Assembly (NCBI GenBank): GCA_905214425.1
Contig: CAJMLY010000002.1
Span: forward strand, 62,001-126,000
Source: an uncultured bacterium
GTDB taxonomy: Bacteria; Actinomycetota; Coriobacteriia; Coriobacteriales; Coriobacteriaceae
DNA: 64,000 nt
Direction: 5' to 3'
In this document: piece after piece, positions 25,706 to 34,657 of the stretch
Layout: each line of letters starts with the position of its first letter
Position numbering within the stretch: the first letter of the stretch is position 1
Position numbers and translations under genes: made by a program
Notes under the pieces: generated by a model
The model's database searches: none
What the model saw: the letters and a program-made list of their open reading frames with translations, nothing else
Told to the model about the DNA's origin: nothing

Positions 25706-27016
25706 ATGGACGAACTATTTCACGTCAGCGAGCGCAAGTCCACAATCGGGACCGAACTTCGCGCTGGACTGACAACATTCCTGGCGATGGCCTACATCAT
25801 CGCCGTCAACCCCGCAGTGCTCTCGGGCGCTGGCATCGATGCGGGAGCGCTCGCCTGCGCCACCTGCCTGGGCGCCGGCATCATGACCATCTGCATGGGC
25901 ATCTTCGCCAACCGCCCGCTCGCCTGCGCGTCGGGCTTAGGCGTCAACGCGATGATCGCTGGAATCACCACCACCGTCTGCGGCGGTGACTGGCACGTGG
26001 CCATGAGCGTCATCTTCCTTGAGGGCGTCGTCATCTTGCTGCTCGTGCTTTGTGGCCTGCGCGAGGCCATCATGGACGCCATCCCGGTTGTCCTGCGTCA
26101 CGCCATCTCGGTGGGTCTGGGCCTGTTCATCGCCATGATTGGCCTGTGCGATGCCGGCATTATCACCGCTGGCGCCGGTACACTCGTCGGTCTGGGTGAC
26201 ATCACCTCCCCCACCTTCATCGTCGGCATCATCTCCATCCTGGTGACAGTCGCCCTCGCCTGCCGCAACGTCCCCGGCTCGCTGCTCATCGGCATCGTCG
26301 TCGCCGTCATCGCCGGTATCCCCCTAGGTGTGACCCATGCTCCGACCGGTATCATCGCCCCGCTCGACTTCTCGAGCATCGGTGGCCCCATCGCCGACGC
26401 CGGCGGCGTGCCCGCCATCGTCAAGGTCCTTACCGACCCCGCGCTCCTCGTCATCTCGTTCTCGCTGCTCATGAGTGACTTCTTCGACACCATGGGCACC
26501 GCGATGGCCGTGGCCAAGCAGGGCGAGTTCCTCACCGACGACGGCAACGTCGAGAATATCAAGGAGATCCTGATCGTCGACTCCGCCGCCGCCGCTGTGG
26601 GCGGTTTCATGGGCGTCTCCTCCATCACCACCTTCGTCGAGTCCACCTCTGGCGCTGCCGACGGTGGCCGCACGGGCCTCACCTCCGTCACCACCGGCGT
26701 GCTGTTCATTCTCGCCGCGTTCTTCTCCCCCATCGTCACCATCGTTTCCAGCGCCGCCACCTGCGGTGCCCTGGTCTACGTCGGCTACCTCATGATGAGC
26801 GAAGCCTCCGAGATCGACTGGTCCGACGTGTCGCAGGGTTTCCCGGCGTTCATGATTGTCGCCGGCGTGCCCTTCACCTACTCCATCTCTGCCGGCATTG
26901 GCCTGGGCTTTATCGCCTACGTGGTCGTCGCGCTCTTTAAGGGCGAGGCCTCCAAGATCAAGCCGCTCATGTGGATCGCAGCCCTCGCCTTCCTCGTCTA
27001 CTTCTTCGTGGCGTAA
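25706..27016 (+). CDS. NCS2 family purine permease (AzgA-like)
   Basis: The 436-residue membrane protein is of the NCS2 AzgA/GhxP branch, importing hypoxanthine, guanine or adenine with protons. Visible are LRAGLTTFLAMAYIIAVNP at the start, CASGLGVNAMIA, and MSDFFDTMGTAMAV followed by SITTFVESTSGAADGGRTG, the conserved substrate-binding helices. The start MDELFHV at 25706 follows AAGGAAAGGG; the 19-codon upstream extension is not conserved-looking. No purine riboswitch is seen in the 190-base leader. Single-gene unit. Confidence 0.92.
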   Translation: MDELFHVSERKSTIGTELRAGLTTFLAMAYIIAVNPAVLSGAGIDAGALACATCLGAGIMTICMGIFANRPLACASGLGVNAMIAGITTTVCGGDWHVAMSVIFLEGVVILLLVLCGLREAIMDAIPVVLRHAISVGLGLFIAMIGLCDAGIITAGAGTLVGLGDITSPTFIVGIISILVTVALACRNVPGSLLIGIVVAVIAGIPLGVTHAPTGIIAPLDFSSIGGPIADAGGVPAIVKVLTDPALLVISFSLLMSDFFDTMGTAMAVAKQGEFLTDDGNVENIKEILIVDSAAAAVGGFMGVSSITTFVESTSGAADGGRTGLTSVTTGVLFILAAFFSPIVTIVSSAATCGALVYVGYLMMSEASEIDWSDVSQGFPAFMIVAGVPFTYSISAGIGLGFIAYVVVALFKGEASKIKPLMWIAALAFLVYFFVA

Positions 27017-27043
27017 CGGCATAGTCTGCTAAAGCAAAACAAC

Positions 27044-27084
27044 AAGGCGCGGAATCGCATCGAGCGGCTCCGCGCCTTTCTTTT
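27044..27084 (+). terminator. Rho-independent terminator of the NCS2 gene
   Basis: AAGGCGCGGA pairs with TCCGCGCCTT around a GC-rich loop and is followed by TCTTTT. Confidence 0.9.
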
Positions 27085-27153
27085 AGCGTCTGCCCCCGTG
27101 TCAGCGTGCGACAATTGAGGCTGTCAATATCACAACACTGAGAGAAGCCTGCC

Positions 27154-27819
27154 TTGGAAGCGCATCATAAGCAGATAACCGTTTATTCAGAGTGTGCGGA
27201 AGGCGCGCCCGTCATCTATCTCCCCGTGGTTATGGGCAACGGTAGTGAAGTCTACGAGCGCTGCCGAGAGCTCGACTGCCCGCCGTTCACCCTTGTCGCC
27301 ATTGGAGGGCTCGATTGGAATCGCGAGCTGAGCCCCTGGGAATGCGACGGAACTATACGAGATGCCGAGCCCTTTGGCGGACAGGCTGCTGGTTTTCTTG
27401 ACGAGTTGTTGAAGCAGATAATCCCCCAGGCCGAATCATCGCTCCCGCAACCGCCCGCCTGGCGCAGCGTTGCCGGCTACTCGTTGGCGGGTCTTTTTGC
27501 ACTGTGGGCACTTTGGCAAACAGATGTCTTTGAGCGCGTGGCGAGTGCATCGGGGTCGCTGTGGTTCCCCGGCTTTATCGACTACGCGCGCGAGCGCACG
27601 ATGACGGCTACGCCCGACGCCGCCTATCTGTCGCTCGGTAAAAAGGAAACCAAGACGCCCAACCGCATGATGCGGCACGTACTCGACGATACGCGCGCGA
27701 TGGAAAAGCTGTTTATCGAGCGCGACATCCCAACAACGCTGGAGCTCAACCCCGGCAATCATTTTGCCCAAACTGACCTGCGCATGGCGCGCGGCATCCA
27801 CTGGATACTGACGCATTAA
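27154..27819 (+). CDS. Alpha/beta hydrolase, esterase-like
   Basis: The 221-residue protein has a serine-hydrolase nucleophile elbow GYSLAG near residue 108 and a likely catalytic His in PGNHFAQ near the C-terminus. The overall pattern is that of the small esterase D/IroE-like group; the first 90 residues form the usual strands without a signal peptide. It starts with TTG (GAGAAG seven bases before), an unusual start, and no better ATG exists. The substrate is unknown. It is convergent with the MetE-like gene through a shared terminator. Confidence 0.78.
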   Translation: MEAHHKQITVYSECAEGAPVIYLPVVMGNGSEVYERCRELDCPPFTLVAIGGLDWNRELSPWECDGTIRDAEPFGGQAAGFLDELLKQIIPQAESSLPQPPAWRSVAGYSLAGLFALWALWQTDVFERVASASGSLWFPGFIDYARERTMTATPDAAYLSLGKKETKTPNRMMRHVLDDTRAMEKLFIERDIPTTLELNPGNHFAQTDLRMARGIHWILTH

Positions 27820-27862
27820 AAATGGCGTCCACGCGTACACACGCATGGACGCCATTTTTAAT
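27818..27862. terminator. Bidirectional terminator
   Basis: AAAAATGGCGTCCACGCGT and ACGCATGGACGCCATTTTT form a 19-bp stem with one mismatch and T-runs on both strands. Confidence 0.92.
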
Positions 27863-27879
27863 TTGGCTGAACGCAGCTA

Positions 27880-27933
27880 CTATGCGACAGTCTCCTCGAG
27901 TTCAGATACGGTGGGCGTCGAGAACTGGGGCAT
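27880..27933 (-). CDS. Possible 17-aa peptide after the MetE-like gene
   Basis: A minimal frame MPQFSTPTVSELEETVA has a good AAGGA site five bases before its ATG and ends just before the bidirectional terminator. It lies 123 bases downstream of the MetE-like stop codon on the same strand. No family is recognised. It could be a leader-like peptide, a small regulatory peptide or chance. Confidence 0.3.
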   Translation of the reverse strand: MPQFSTPTVSELEETVA

Positions 27934-28056
27934 GGATGTCCTTTCATGATGGAAGGGCGATCAGGCATATCGGATAACCTGCCCGAACGATACGATCCGA
28001 ACCATTGTACGTGATACGCCATGTCTCGCACGCGCCGTCACCTGCAAACGGTAACG

Positions 28057-29190
28057 TTACTTCCAAACGCGCTCAGCAATGCGCTTGACCAGCGCGATCT
28101 TTGCCCACTGTTCGTCCTCGGTCAGCTTGTTGCCAATCTCGCAGCTGGCAAAGCCGCACTGGGGCGACAGGTACAGGTTCTCGAGCGGCACATACTTTGC
28201 GGCCTCGTGGATACGTTCGACGATGGCATCCTCGTCCTCGAGCTCAGCGGCCTTGGTGGTCACCAGGCCCAGCACGACCTTCTTGCCGGGAGCAACATAC
28301 TTGAGCGGCTCAAAGCCACCGGCGCGCGGCGTATCGAACTCAAGGTAGAACGCGTCGACATCCTCGTGCGCAAACAGGTACGGTGCAATGGGATCGTAAC
28401 CACCCTCGAAGGCATACGTGGAGTGATAGTTGCCGCGGCACACGTGCGTATTGATGACCAGATCGTCGGGCTTGCCCTCGATGGCGGCGTTGTTGAGCGC
28501 CACGCCCAGCTCGCTTACCTTTTGCAGGTCGACCGGGCTCATGCCGGTTTTGGCGACAAAATCGGTATCGCAGTAGATGCCCCAGGTGCAGTCATCAAAC
28601 TGGATGTTGCGGCAGCCCGCGGCATACAGGTCGGCAATCACGGTGCGGTATGCTGCGGCAATGGCATCGGCGAGCTCTTCGTCGGTCTTATAGACGGCAC
28701 GCAGGCTCTCCTGCTGGCCATCACAGCGGTCGAGTGTGACTTCGGAGAACGTCTGGATCGGCGCCGGAATGGTCTGGCGCGCGATCTGGCCCTCACCCTC
28801 GAGCGACTTGACAAATTTGAAGTGCTCGACGAACGGATGGTTCTCGCCGCTAATGGGACCGGTTACCGCGGCGGTGTCGGCGGTAGTCTCCTCATCGTGA
28901 AACATGTAGCCCGTGCGCGAGGCGCGGCGCTCAATGCCGTTGAGTCCCCACATAAAATCGAGGTGCCAGTAGCTGCGGCGGAACTCGCCATCGGTAATCA
29001 CCTGCAGGCCGGCAGCCTTCTGCTTGGCCACTAAGTCGCGGATGGCCTCGTCCTCGACGGCCTTAAGGCCGGAAGCGTCGAGTTTACCCGCAACATAGGC
29101 GGCACGGGCATCCTTTACAGCCTGCGGACGAAGAAAACTGCCGACGATATCGGCGCGAAACGGCGCGTTCGGTTGAATCGAAGTGCTCAT
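28057..29190 (-). CDS. MetE C-terminal-domain family methyltransferase
   Basis: The 377-residue protein matches the single-domain cobalamin-independent methionine synthase family (YxjG/YxjH-like), which transfers a methyl group to homocysteine or related thiols with a zinc site. Visible are FRADIVGSFLRP at the start, ITDGEFRRSYWHLDF, IQFDDCTWG, and the zinc ligands in THVCRGNYH and in SPQCGFAS. Full MetE has about 750 residues, so this is the one-domain form. The start at MSTSIQ has GGGAGA five bases upstream. A LysR gene lies upstream on the same strand and may control it. Confidence 0.88.
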   Translation of the reverse strand: MSTSIQPNAPFRADIVGSFLRPQAVKDARAAYVAGKLDASGLKAVEDEAIRDLVAKQKAAGLQVITDGEFRRSYWHLDFMWGLNGIERRASRTGYMFHDEETTADTAAVTGPISGENHPFVEHFKFVKSLEGEGQIARQTIPAPIQTFSEVTLDRCDGQQESLRAVYKTDEELADAIAAAYRTVIADLYAAGCRNIQFDDCTWGIYCDTDFVAKTGMSPVDLQKVSELGVALNNAAIEGKPDDLVINTHVCRGNYHSTYAFEGGYDPIAPYLFAHEDVDAFYLEFDTPRAGGFEPLKYVAPGKKVVLGLVTTKAAELEDEDAIVERIHEAAKYVPLENLYLSPQCGFASCEIGNKLTEDEQWAKIALVKRIAERVWK

Positions 29191-29345
29191 AGGTATCTCC
29201 CTTTGCATTGGTTGCTTTACTGGGACAGAGTATGAGCGCTCATATGGTCATCGTAAAATATACGTTTATAACAGTTTGATATAGATGCTTCCTATATCAG
29301 TCTGGACTGTCATAAAGAGACTTGAACCGTGCGGAGCACAGCAGC

Positions 29346-30242
29346 CTAGATATGCTGACGAATCGCGTCGATATAGGCCCGACCGTAGCGCGTGAGCGTC
29401 GTGTTCTTGCGCGTGATGATGCCAATCTCCATGTACTCGTCCACGTCGAGCGGAATCGAGATAATGCCGGGGCCGTTGAGCTCGTGGCTGATCACGCCCG
29501 AGCATACCGTGTAGCCGTTGAGGCCCATGGCCAAATTGAACAACGTCGCACGGTCGCGCACGCGGATATTTTTGCGACGCTCGAACGTCGAGGTCAGCTC
29601 CTCGGAATAGTAAAACGAGTTGTAGCTGCCCTGCTCGTAGGACAGGAACGGGTAGTCTTCCAGATCCTCGAGCGTCACGCTGGAGCGGCCCGCCAGCGGA
29701 TGGTCGGCGCAGACGAAGACATGCGGCGTGGCGCAGAAGAGCCCTTCGAACACGAGCTCGTTGGCGGCAAGCATGCGCTCGATGACCTCGCGATTGTGCT
29801 CCGACAGATACAGGATGCCGAGTTCGCTTTTCATATGCGCGACATCCTCGATAATTTCGTGGGTCTGCTCCTCGCGCAGGGTAAAGTCGTAGCGCGCGGC
29901 ATCGAACTCGCGGATCACATCGACAAACGCATTAACGGCAAAGGAATAATGCTGGCAGCTCACACTAAAGTGCGGCACCTGCTCGGACGTGCCTTTGTAC
30001 TTGCCCTCGAGCAGGTCGGCCTGGTCGAGCACCTGGCGCGCGTAGCCCAAGAAGGTCTCGCCTTCCTCGGACACAATGACGCCCTTGTTGGTGCGCTCAA
30101 AGATATGCACACCCATCTCGTTTTCGAGATCGCGAATCGACGCGGTAATCGAGGGCTGCGACACAAAGAGCCGGCGCGAGGCCTCGGTGATGCTGCCGCA
30201 TTCGGCAACTTTGACGACATATCTGAGTTGCTGGAGCTTCAT
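29346..30242 (-). CDS. LysR-family transcriptional regulator
   Basis: The 298-residue protein starts MKLQQLRYVVKVAECGSITE with the LysR helix-turn-helix (ASRRLFVSQPSITASIRDLE) and then a periplasmic-binding-like effector domain. GGGAGA precedes the ATG by six bases; a longer frame upstream runs back into the HAD gene and is rejected. It sits ten bases after the HAD phosphatase gene and 155 bases before the MetE-like gene, all on the minus strand. The context suggests control of sulphur or methionine metabolism, by inference. Confidence 0.9.
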   Translation of the reverse strand: MKLQQLRYVVKVAECGSITEASRRLFVSQPSITASIRDLENEMGVHIFERTNKGVIVSEEGETFLGYARQVLDQADLLEGKYKGTSEQVPHFSVSCQHYSFAVNAFVDVIREFDAARYDFTLREEQTHEIIEDVAHMKSELGILYLSEHNREVIERMLAANELVFEGLFCATPHVFVCADHPLAGRSSVTLEDLEDYPFLSYEQGSYNSFYYSEELTSTFERRKNIRVRDRATLFNLAMGLNGYTVCSGVISHELNGPGIISIPLDVDEYMEIGIITRKNTTLTRYGRAYIDAIRQHI

Positions 30243-30252
30243 GGCTTTCTCC

Positions 30253-31161
30253 CTAGACGTTCGTGACGCCAAAACCTGCCGCGTCCATTTGACGCATAAA
30301 CGACGGCATCTCCCCCGTCGCGGCGCAGGCGGCAATCTGATGCAGAGCCCCGGCAACCGCATCATCTGCCGCAGCGCCAATATGCCAGCGTGCGGCAGCC
30401 GTGACGGCCTCGTTGGCATTGGCGACTGCAACGGAGTTAGGAACGGCATCGATCATGGGCAAATCGTTATCAGAATCGCCGAATACGGCCACCTCGTCGG
30501 GCGTCAGGCCCAAAGCGCGCGCCAGCTCCAGCGCAGCGCAGCCCTTGTCCCAACCAGCCGGAAGGATGTCGAACAGGCGCACTCGGTTGTTGGGAAACAC
30601 AAGCGAGAGTTCCGGCACCTCAGCGGCAACGCGCTCACGTAGCTCCGCGAGCTCCTCACGCGAACGGGCACTCCAGATATTCGCCTTAAACACCGACGCG
30701 TCATCGACGACGGGACGACATGGGGCCTCTTCGCCTTTGAGCCACGCGTTGCCGCCCGACTCCATGGCACGACGAACGCGCTCGGGGTCACTCGTCACAC
30801 AATGGGCATCGTTGCCCCAAAAGTCATCGCCCAGGCTGTAGACTTTTAGAAATGTATCGTCGGTCTCTTGCTCCAGATAGTCGGCCAAACGCATCAGAGC
30901 ATCGTTGTCGATTGCGCGCGAGGCGACTACTTCGCCGTCAACAAACATCACCTGGCCGTTACAGAACGCACCGGTCGAATAACACCCGGAACGGTTTTTG
31001 AACATCCAGCCCATCGCGGACGGCTGACGACCCGAAACCGGCCCAAAGTGCAAACCCGCCGCCTGCATGGCATGAATACCCTCAATGGCGTAGTCGCTGG
31101 CGCCGTCATGCCCGGCTGGAATCAGTGTATCGTCCATATCGGTCAGCACAAGTTTGATCAT
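30253..31161 (-). CDS. HAD-superfamily hydrolase, Cof-type
   Basis: The 302-residue phosphatase has all HAD motifs: DMDDTL at residues 8-13 (nucleophile Asp), VSGRQ (motif II Ser), a conserved Lys in AGWDKG, and VFGDSDNDLPMI (motif IV). Cof-type HADs dephosphorylate sugar phosphates, flavin or vitamin phosphates. It is followed after ten bases by the LysR gene, so the two form an operon. The substrate is unknown. Confidence 0.9.
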   Translation of the reverse strand: MIKLVLTDMDDTLIPAGHDGASDYAIEGIHAMQAAGLHFGPVSGRQPSAMGWMFKNRSGCYSTGAFCNGQVMFVDGEVVASRAIDNDALMRLADYLEQETDDTFLKVYSLGDDFWGNDAHCVTSDPERVRRAMESGGNAWLKGEEAPCRPVVDDASVFKANIWSARSREELAELRERVAAEVPELSLVFPNNRVRLFDILPAGWDKGCAALELARALGLTPDEVAVFGDSDNDLPMIDAVPNSVAVANANEAVTAAARWHIGAAADDAVAGALHQIAACAATGEMPSFMRQMDAAGFGVTNV

Positions 31162-31201
31162 AGAGTCCCCTCGGTCATTCTTAATCCCATCTATTGTACC
31201 G

Positions 31202-31303
31202 ACCTGCCAAAAAGGGACAGGTTTATTTCGGCAGGTTTCATCTGGGAAAACGCAAAGTCCCAGTTGTTACCTGCCAAAATAAACCCGTCCCTTTTTGGCA
31301 GGT
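31202..31303. repeat. Paired GGGAC-core palindromes, ACCTGCC arms
   Basis: Two 35-base units (31202-31236 and 31269-31303), each bounded by ACCTGCC and GGCAGGT, face each other as an inverted pair. The left holds AAAAAGGGACAGG and the right CCGTCCCTTTTT. Between them CTGGGA and TCCCAG form an inner stem. This is a BIME-like arrangement. Related single units are at 50856-50892 and 57339-57375. It lies between the HAD promoter side and the TPP riboswitch. Confidence 0.8.
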
Positions 31304-31329
31304 GCGTTAGTATAGGGAACAACAGATTC

Positions 31330-31424
31330 GATGCGGGAGTGCCGGCGGTGCAAACCACAAGGCTGAGAGGGCATGGGGCCCAATCCTTTGAACCTGTCAG
31401 TTAATGCTGGCGTAGGGAGCATGC
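31330..31424 (+). promoter_or_regulatory. TPP riboswitch (THI box)
   Basis: The conserved blocks are present in order: GGGAGTGC, GGCTGAGAGGG, CCTTTGAACCTGTCAGTTAA and GCTGGCGTAGGGA, which is the thiamine pyrophosphate aptamer. It is followed after about ten bases by an intrinsic terminator and then thiM, so TPP binding should stop transcription of the thiamine salvage operon. Confidence 0.95.
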
Positions 31425-31433
31425 CGCCTTTAC

Positions 31434-31464
31434 AGGGGCGCTGTCTATGCACAGCGCCCCTTTT
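31434..31464 (+). terminator. Riboswitch-controlled terminator
   Basis: GGGGCGCTGT pairs with ACAGCGCCCC around a 6-base loop, followed by TTTTCT, between the TPP aptamer and thiM. Confidence 0.88.
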
Positions 31465-31486
31465 CTATGCCAAGGAGGCATGTGCA

Positions 31487-32326
31487 GTGATTGATTCGGA
31501 ACAGCTTAAGCAACATATGGTCAAGGCCGTGGATGAGATTCGCGCCACCAATCCGATGGCCGGCTCCATCACCAACACGGTGACGATTGACTTTGTCGCC
31601 AACGCGCAGCTCGCCGTGGGCGGTTCGGCCGCCATGGTCTATCTGCCCGACGAGGGCGAGGCGCTCGTTGCCGGCGGCGGCGCCATCTATCTCAACATGG
31701 GCACGCTCTTCCCCATCTACGAGCAGACGATTCCCCGCGCGGCCAAGGCGGCACACGACGCCGGCAAGCCCTGGGTGCTCGATCCGGTGGGCCTGGGCAT
31801 CGGCAGCCTGCGCACCCAGCTGGTAAACGAGCTCAAGCAGTACAAGCCCGCCATCGTGCGCGGCAACGCCTCCGAGATCATCGCGCTCGCCGGCCTGTGG
31901 AGTCTTGAGGGCGAGGCGGCTGATCTGAGCCGCGTGCGCGGTGTCGATACCACCGACACGGTCGACGCCGCCCGCGATGCCGCCGTGGCGCTCGCCCGCT
32001 ACGCCGGCGGCGCCGTAGTGGTCTCGGGCGAAGTCGACCTGATCACCGACGGCACGACGGTGGCCAAGTCCCACGGCGGCAGCCCGCTCATGTCAAAAAT
32101 CACCGGCTGCGGCTGCTCGCAGGGCGGCGTGCTGGCCGTGTACGCCTGCGTCACCGATCCGTTTACGGCGGCAGTCTGCGGCACCGCGGTCTACAACGTT
32201 GCCGGCACGCGTGCCGCCGCCGTCGCCGATGCCCCGGCAAGCTTTAAGGTTGCCTTTATCGACGAGCTCTACCGCGCGACCGCCCAGGACATTGCCGATA
32301 ACCAACTCGAGCTCGAGGAGGCATAG
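31487..32326 (+). CDS. thiM: Hydroxyethylthiazole kinase ThiM
   Basis: This 279-residue enzyme phosphorylates hydroxyethylthiazole for thiamine salvage. Family parts seen are ITNTVTIDFVANAQLAVGGS, WVLDPVGLG, IVRGNASEI, and TGCGCSQGG, which corresponds to the catalytic TGTGC loop. The start is the GTG at 31487 with AAGGAGG eight bases upstream; the frame upstream passes through the terminator and is not coding. It is the first gene of the TPP-regulated operon, three bases from the next gene. Confidence 0.93.
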   Translation: MIDSEQLKQHMVKAVDEIRATNPMAGSITNTVTIDFVANAQLAVGGSAAMVYLPDEGEALVAGGGAIYLNMGTLFPIYEQTIPRAAKAAHDAGKPWVLDPVGLGIGSLRTQLVNELKQYKPAIVRGNASEIIALAGLWSLEGEAADLSRVRGVDTTDTVDAARDAAVALARYAGGAVVVSGEVDLITDGTTVAKSHGGSPLMSKITGCGCSQGGVLAVYACVTDPFTAAVCGTAVYNVAGTRAAAVADAPASFKVAFIDELYRATAQDIADNQLELEEA

Positions 32327-32329
32327 GCC

Positions 32330-32671
32330 ATGTCCGAGCCTGCAACCAATACCGGCATGAACACGCTCGTCGCCGTGGCCATCGCCCCGTGCGGCACCGG
32401 CGATGAGCTATCCGCCGAGGTCGCCGAGGTCGTTCGCGTCATTCGCGAGAGCGGCCTTCCCAACCGCACCACCTCGATGTTCACCGAGATCGAGGGCGAC
32501 TGGGACGAGGTCATGCAGGTCGTGCGCGACGCAACCTTTGTGTTGGCGAGCAAGGGCATCCGCACCGAAGTCGTGCTCAAGGCCGATATTCGACCCGGAT
32601 TTACCGACACCATGACCGGCAAGCTCGAGCGCATGGAAGCACAGATCAAAAAGCAGGAGGAAGCACGATGA
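32330..32671 (+). CDS. Thiamine-binding protein, MTH1187/YkoF-like
   Basis: The 113-residue ferredoxin-like protein belongs to the thiamine-binding MTH1187 family (PF01910), with VAIAPCGTG, RTTSMFTEIEGDWDEV and VLKADIRPG as hallmarks. It lies between thiM and thiE in the TPP-riboswitch operon and overlaps thiE by four bases (ATGA), so it is translationally coupled. In other bacteria such proteins bind thiamine or its hydroxymethylpyrimidine part; a role in capture of salvaged precursor is inferred. Confidence 0.88.
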   Translation: MSEPATNTGMNTLVAVAIAPCGTGDELSAEVAEVVRVIRESGLPNRTTSMFTEIEGDWDEVMQVVRDATFVLASKGIRTEVVLKADIRPGFTDTMTGKLERMEAQIKKQEEAR

Positions 32672-33363
32672 GCATCCGCGACAACCTTGATATCTCGGCC
32701 TACCTGGTACTCGGCCCCGAAAACACGCTGGGACGTCCCGTGGGCGATGTGGTGGCCCAGGCGCTCGATGCCGGCTTTACCTGCATCCAGGTGCGCTCCA
32801 AGGTGGCAAGCGCCCGCGAGATCATCGCACTGACCGGCGACGCCGCGCAGGCAATCGCACAGGCCGGCAAGACCGGTCAGGTCGCCTTGCTGATCGACGA
32901 CCGCCTTGACTGCGTGCTCGCCGCGCGCGAACAGGGCATCGCTGTCGACGGCGTGCACGTTGGCCAGAGCGATATTCCCGTCGAGGTCTGCCGCAAACTT
33001 TTGGGCCCCGACGCCATCGTGGGCCTTTCGGCCCGCTGCGAGGAGATGCTCGAGTACGTCAAAACCGCCGACATGAGTCTGGTCGACTACCTGGGCATCG
33101 GCCCGCTCCACGAGACCGAGACCAAGCGCGATTGCGGACGCGCGGCCGACGGCTCCATCATCACCAAAAGCTTTGAGGACCTGGCCGCACTCCACGCGGC
33201 AAGTCCCGTGCCCATCGTGGTGGGCGGCGGCGTCAAGACGGCCGACCTGCCGCAGCTCAAGGCCACCGGCGTCGACGGCTTCTTTGTGGTGAGCGCCGTC
33301 TGCAGCGCCGACGACCCCTACGCCGCCGCCAAGGAGCTCGTCGACACCTGGCAGCAGGCATAG
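32668..33363 (+). CDS. thiE: Thiamine-phosphate synthase ThiE
   Basis: The 231-residue TIM-barrel enzyme joins HMP-PP and thiazole phosphate to thiamine phosphate. Conserved parts are CIQVRSK, LLIDDRLD, GVHVGQSD, VGLSARCEEM, YLGIGPLHETETKRD, and VVGGGVKTADL. It starts four bases inside the preceding gene. With thiM it makes a salvage-only route: no thiC, thiG or thiD is present in this window. It ends at a strong hairpin. Confidence 0.94.
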   Translation: MSIRDNLDISAYLVLGPENTLGRPVGDVVAQALDAGFTCIQVRSKVASAREIIALTGDAAQAIAQAGKTGQVALLIDDRLDCVLAAREQGIAVDGVHVGQSDIPVEVCRKLLGPDAIVGLSARCEEMLEYVKTADMSLVDYLGIGPLHETETKRDCGRAADGSIITKSFEDLAALHAASPVPIVVGGGVKTADLPQLKATGVDGFFVVSAVCSADDPYAAAKELVDTWQQA

Positions 33364-33407
33364 GCATAAGCCGAGCAGCTGATCCGCAGCCTCACATCTT
33401 CAGTAAT

Positions 33408-33453
33408 GGAAAGCGCATCCCAGTTTGGACCTCCATTCCGGGGTGCGCTTTCC
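33408..33453. terminator. Bidirectional terminator
   Basis: GGAAAGCGCATCC pairs with GGGTGCGCTTTCC (one wobble), and the inner CAGTTTGGACCTCCATTC forms a loop. It lies between the convergent thiE and patatin genes. Confidence 0.75.
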
Positions 33454-33464
33454 GCATGCGACCC

Positions 33465-34334
33465 TTACCCCGCCAGATACGCTTCCAGCGTGGGCAAGGT
33501 CGCCTCCGCATCGCGGCGACCGACCTGGTAGATGCGCTCGAGCTCATCCGGTTTGCGGCACAGCGACGGCACCTTCACCGATTCGCTCGGACGCACCACA
33601 AAGACCTCGCCGGCAGCCTCGCGACGTGCCAGGTCATCGAGCGTGGCATTGTAGGCCTCATGCCGATGCTCAAGCGCTGCGACAAACTCCGGGTAGTGAC
33701 GGAACACGCGCCGCAGCATGGGCATCACGCTGTTGGGCTGCTTCACAAAGCCCGCCGGCTGCGTGAGTACCACGATATTGCGGTCATACCCCTGCGCAAA
33801 CAGCCAAGCGCTGGGAATGGAATCGGCCACGCCGCCATCCAGGTACTTACGGCCCTCAATGGCAACGGGACGCGTCGCCACGGGAATCGCCGACGATGCC
33901 CGGATCCACTCGATATCCCTCTCGTCGCCATAGGGCAGGTCGTGGTAGACGGCCCTGCCCGTCTCGATATCGGTACACACGCACGTAAACCGCATGGGGC
34001 AGGCGCGATATGTCTCCAGGTCGATGGGATCGCGCTCGATGGGCACCTCGTGATAGGCAAAATCGGCATTGAACATATCGCCGGTTCGCAGCCAGCTGGT
34101 CACGCTTGCATAGCGCTTGTCGGCACAATAGGCCTTGTTGTAGCGAATGGCGCGGCCGATCTGGCGCGATTTAAAGTTGTAGCCAAACGCCGCGCCCGCC
34201 GAGACACCCACCATATGGTCGCAAGTTAAGCCGTGCTCCATCCATACGTCGAGCACGCCCGCCGTATACAAACCGCGGTAGCCGCCTCCCTCGAGCGCAA
34301 GCCCCACCGTGCGCGTCATATTTGGCTGTGTCAT
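33465..34334 (-). CDS. Patatin-like phospholipase
   Basis: The 289-residue protein is a patatin-family serine lipase. It shows the oxyanion loop LALEGGGYRGLYTAGVLD, the nucleophile elbow GVSAG and the catalytic Asp in DGGVADSIP. It resembles the bacterial YjjU/RssA type acting on lipids at the membrane. The start is MTQPNMTRT, with GGAG eight bases upstream; an in-frame 28-codon extension with no site is rejected. Single gene. Confidence 0.9.
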   Translation of the reverse strand: MTQPNMTRTVGLALEGGGYRGLYTAGVLDVWMEHGLTCDHMVGVSAGAAFGYNFKSRQIGRAIRYNKAYCADKRYASVTSWLRTGDMFNADFAYHEVPIERDPIDLETYRACPMRFTCVCTDIETGRAVYHDLPYGDERDIEWIRASSAIPVATRPVAIEGRKYLDGGVADSIPSAWLFAQGYDRNIVVLTQPAGFVKQPNSVMPMLRRVFRHYPEFVAALEHRHEAYNATLDDLARREAAGEVFVVRPSESVKVPSLCRKPDELERIYQVGRRDAEATLPTLEAYLAG

Positions 34335-34657
34335 GCGACCATCTCCGTCCCTGCATTTAAAACCGGGACAAGTATACCCGTCAACATATAGCGTCTCAGT
34401 CGCATTTTTATCGGACATCGCATCGTCGCGCTACCGTTTGTCGAATAATAGCCGCCCACAGCATGTGCACCCATATATAATTCTGCACTGTTGTTTATAC
34501 TACTCAGCAGTTATCAACAGCGAACATTAGCCGGTAAATTAACCCAACAACGCAGCGAGGCGGGGGCCTGGATACACGCAAAGCGCCGAACAACAACGCG
34601 TGTGCACAACGAGCTCGCCCGACGCAATCCGCCCGACCTCAGAAAGCCGCTTTCGAC
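34335..34657. other. Intergenic region before the GGDEF/EAL gene
   Basis: This 323-base divergent gap has no coding frame of note. It contains a TATAAT box at 34476-34481 and a TATACT box at 34496-34501 without a convincing -35 element at the right distance. These probably reflect the promoter of the downstream c-di-GMP gene. No c-di-GMP riboswitch was recognised. Confidence 0.4.
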
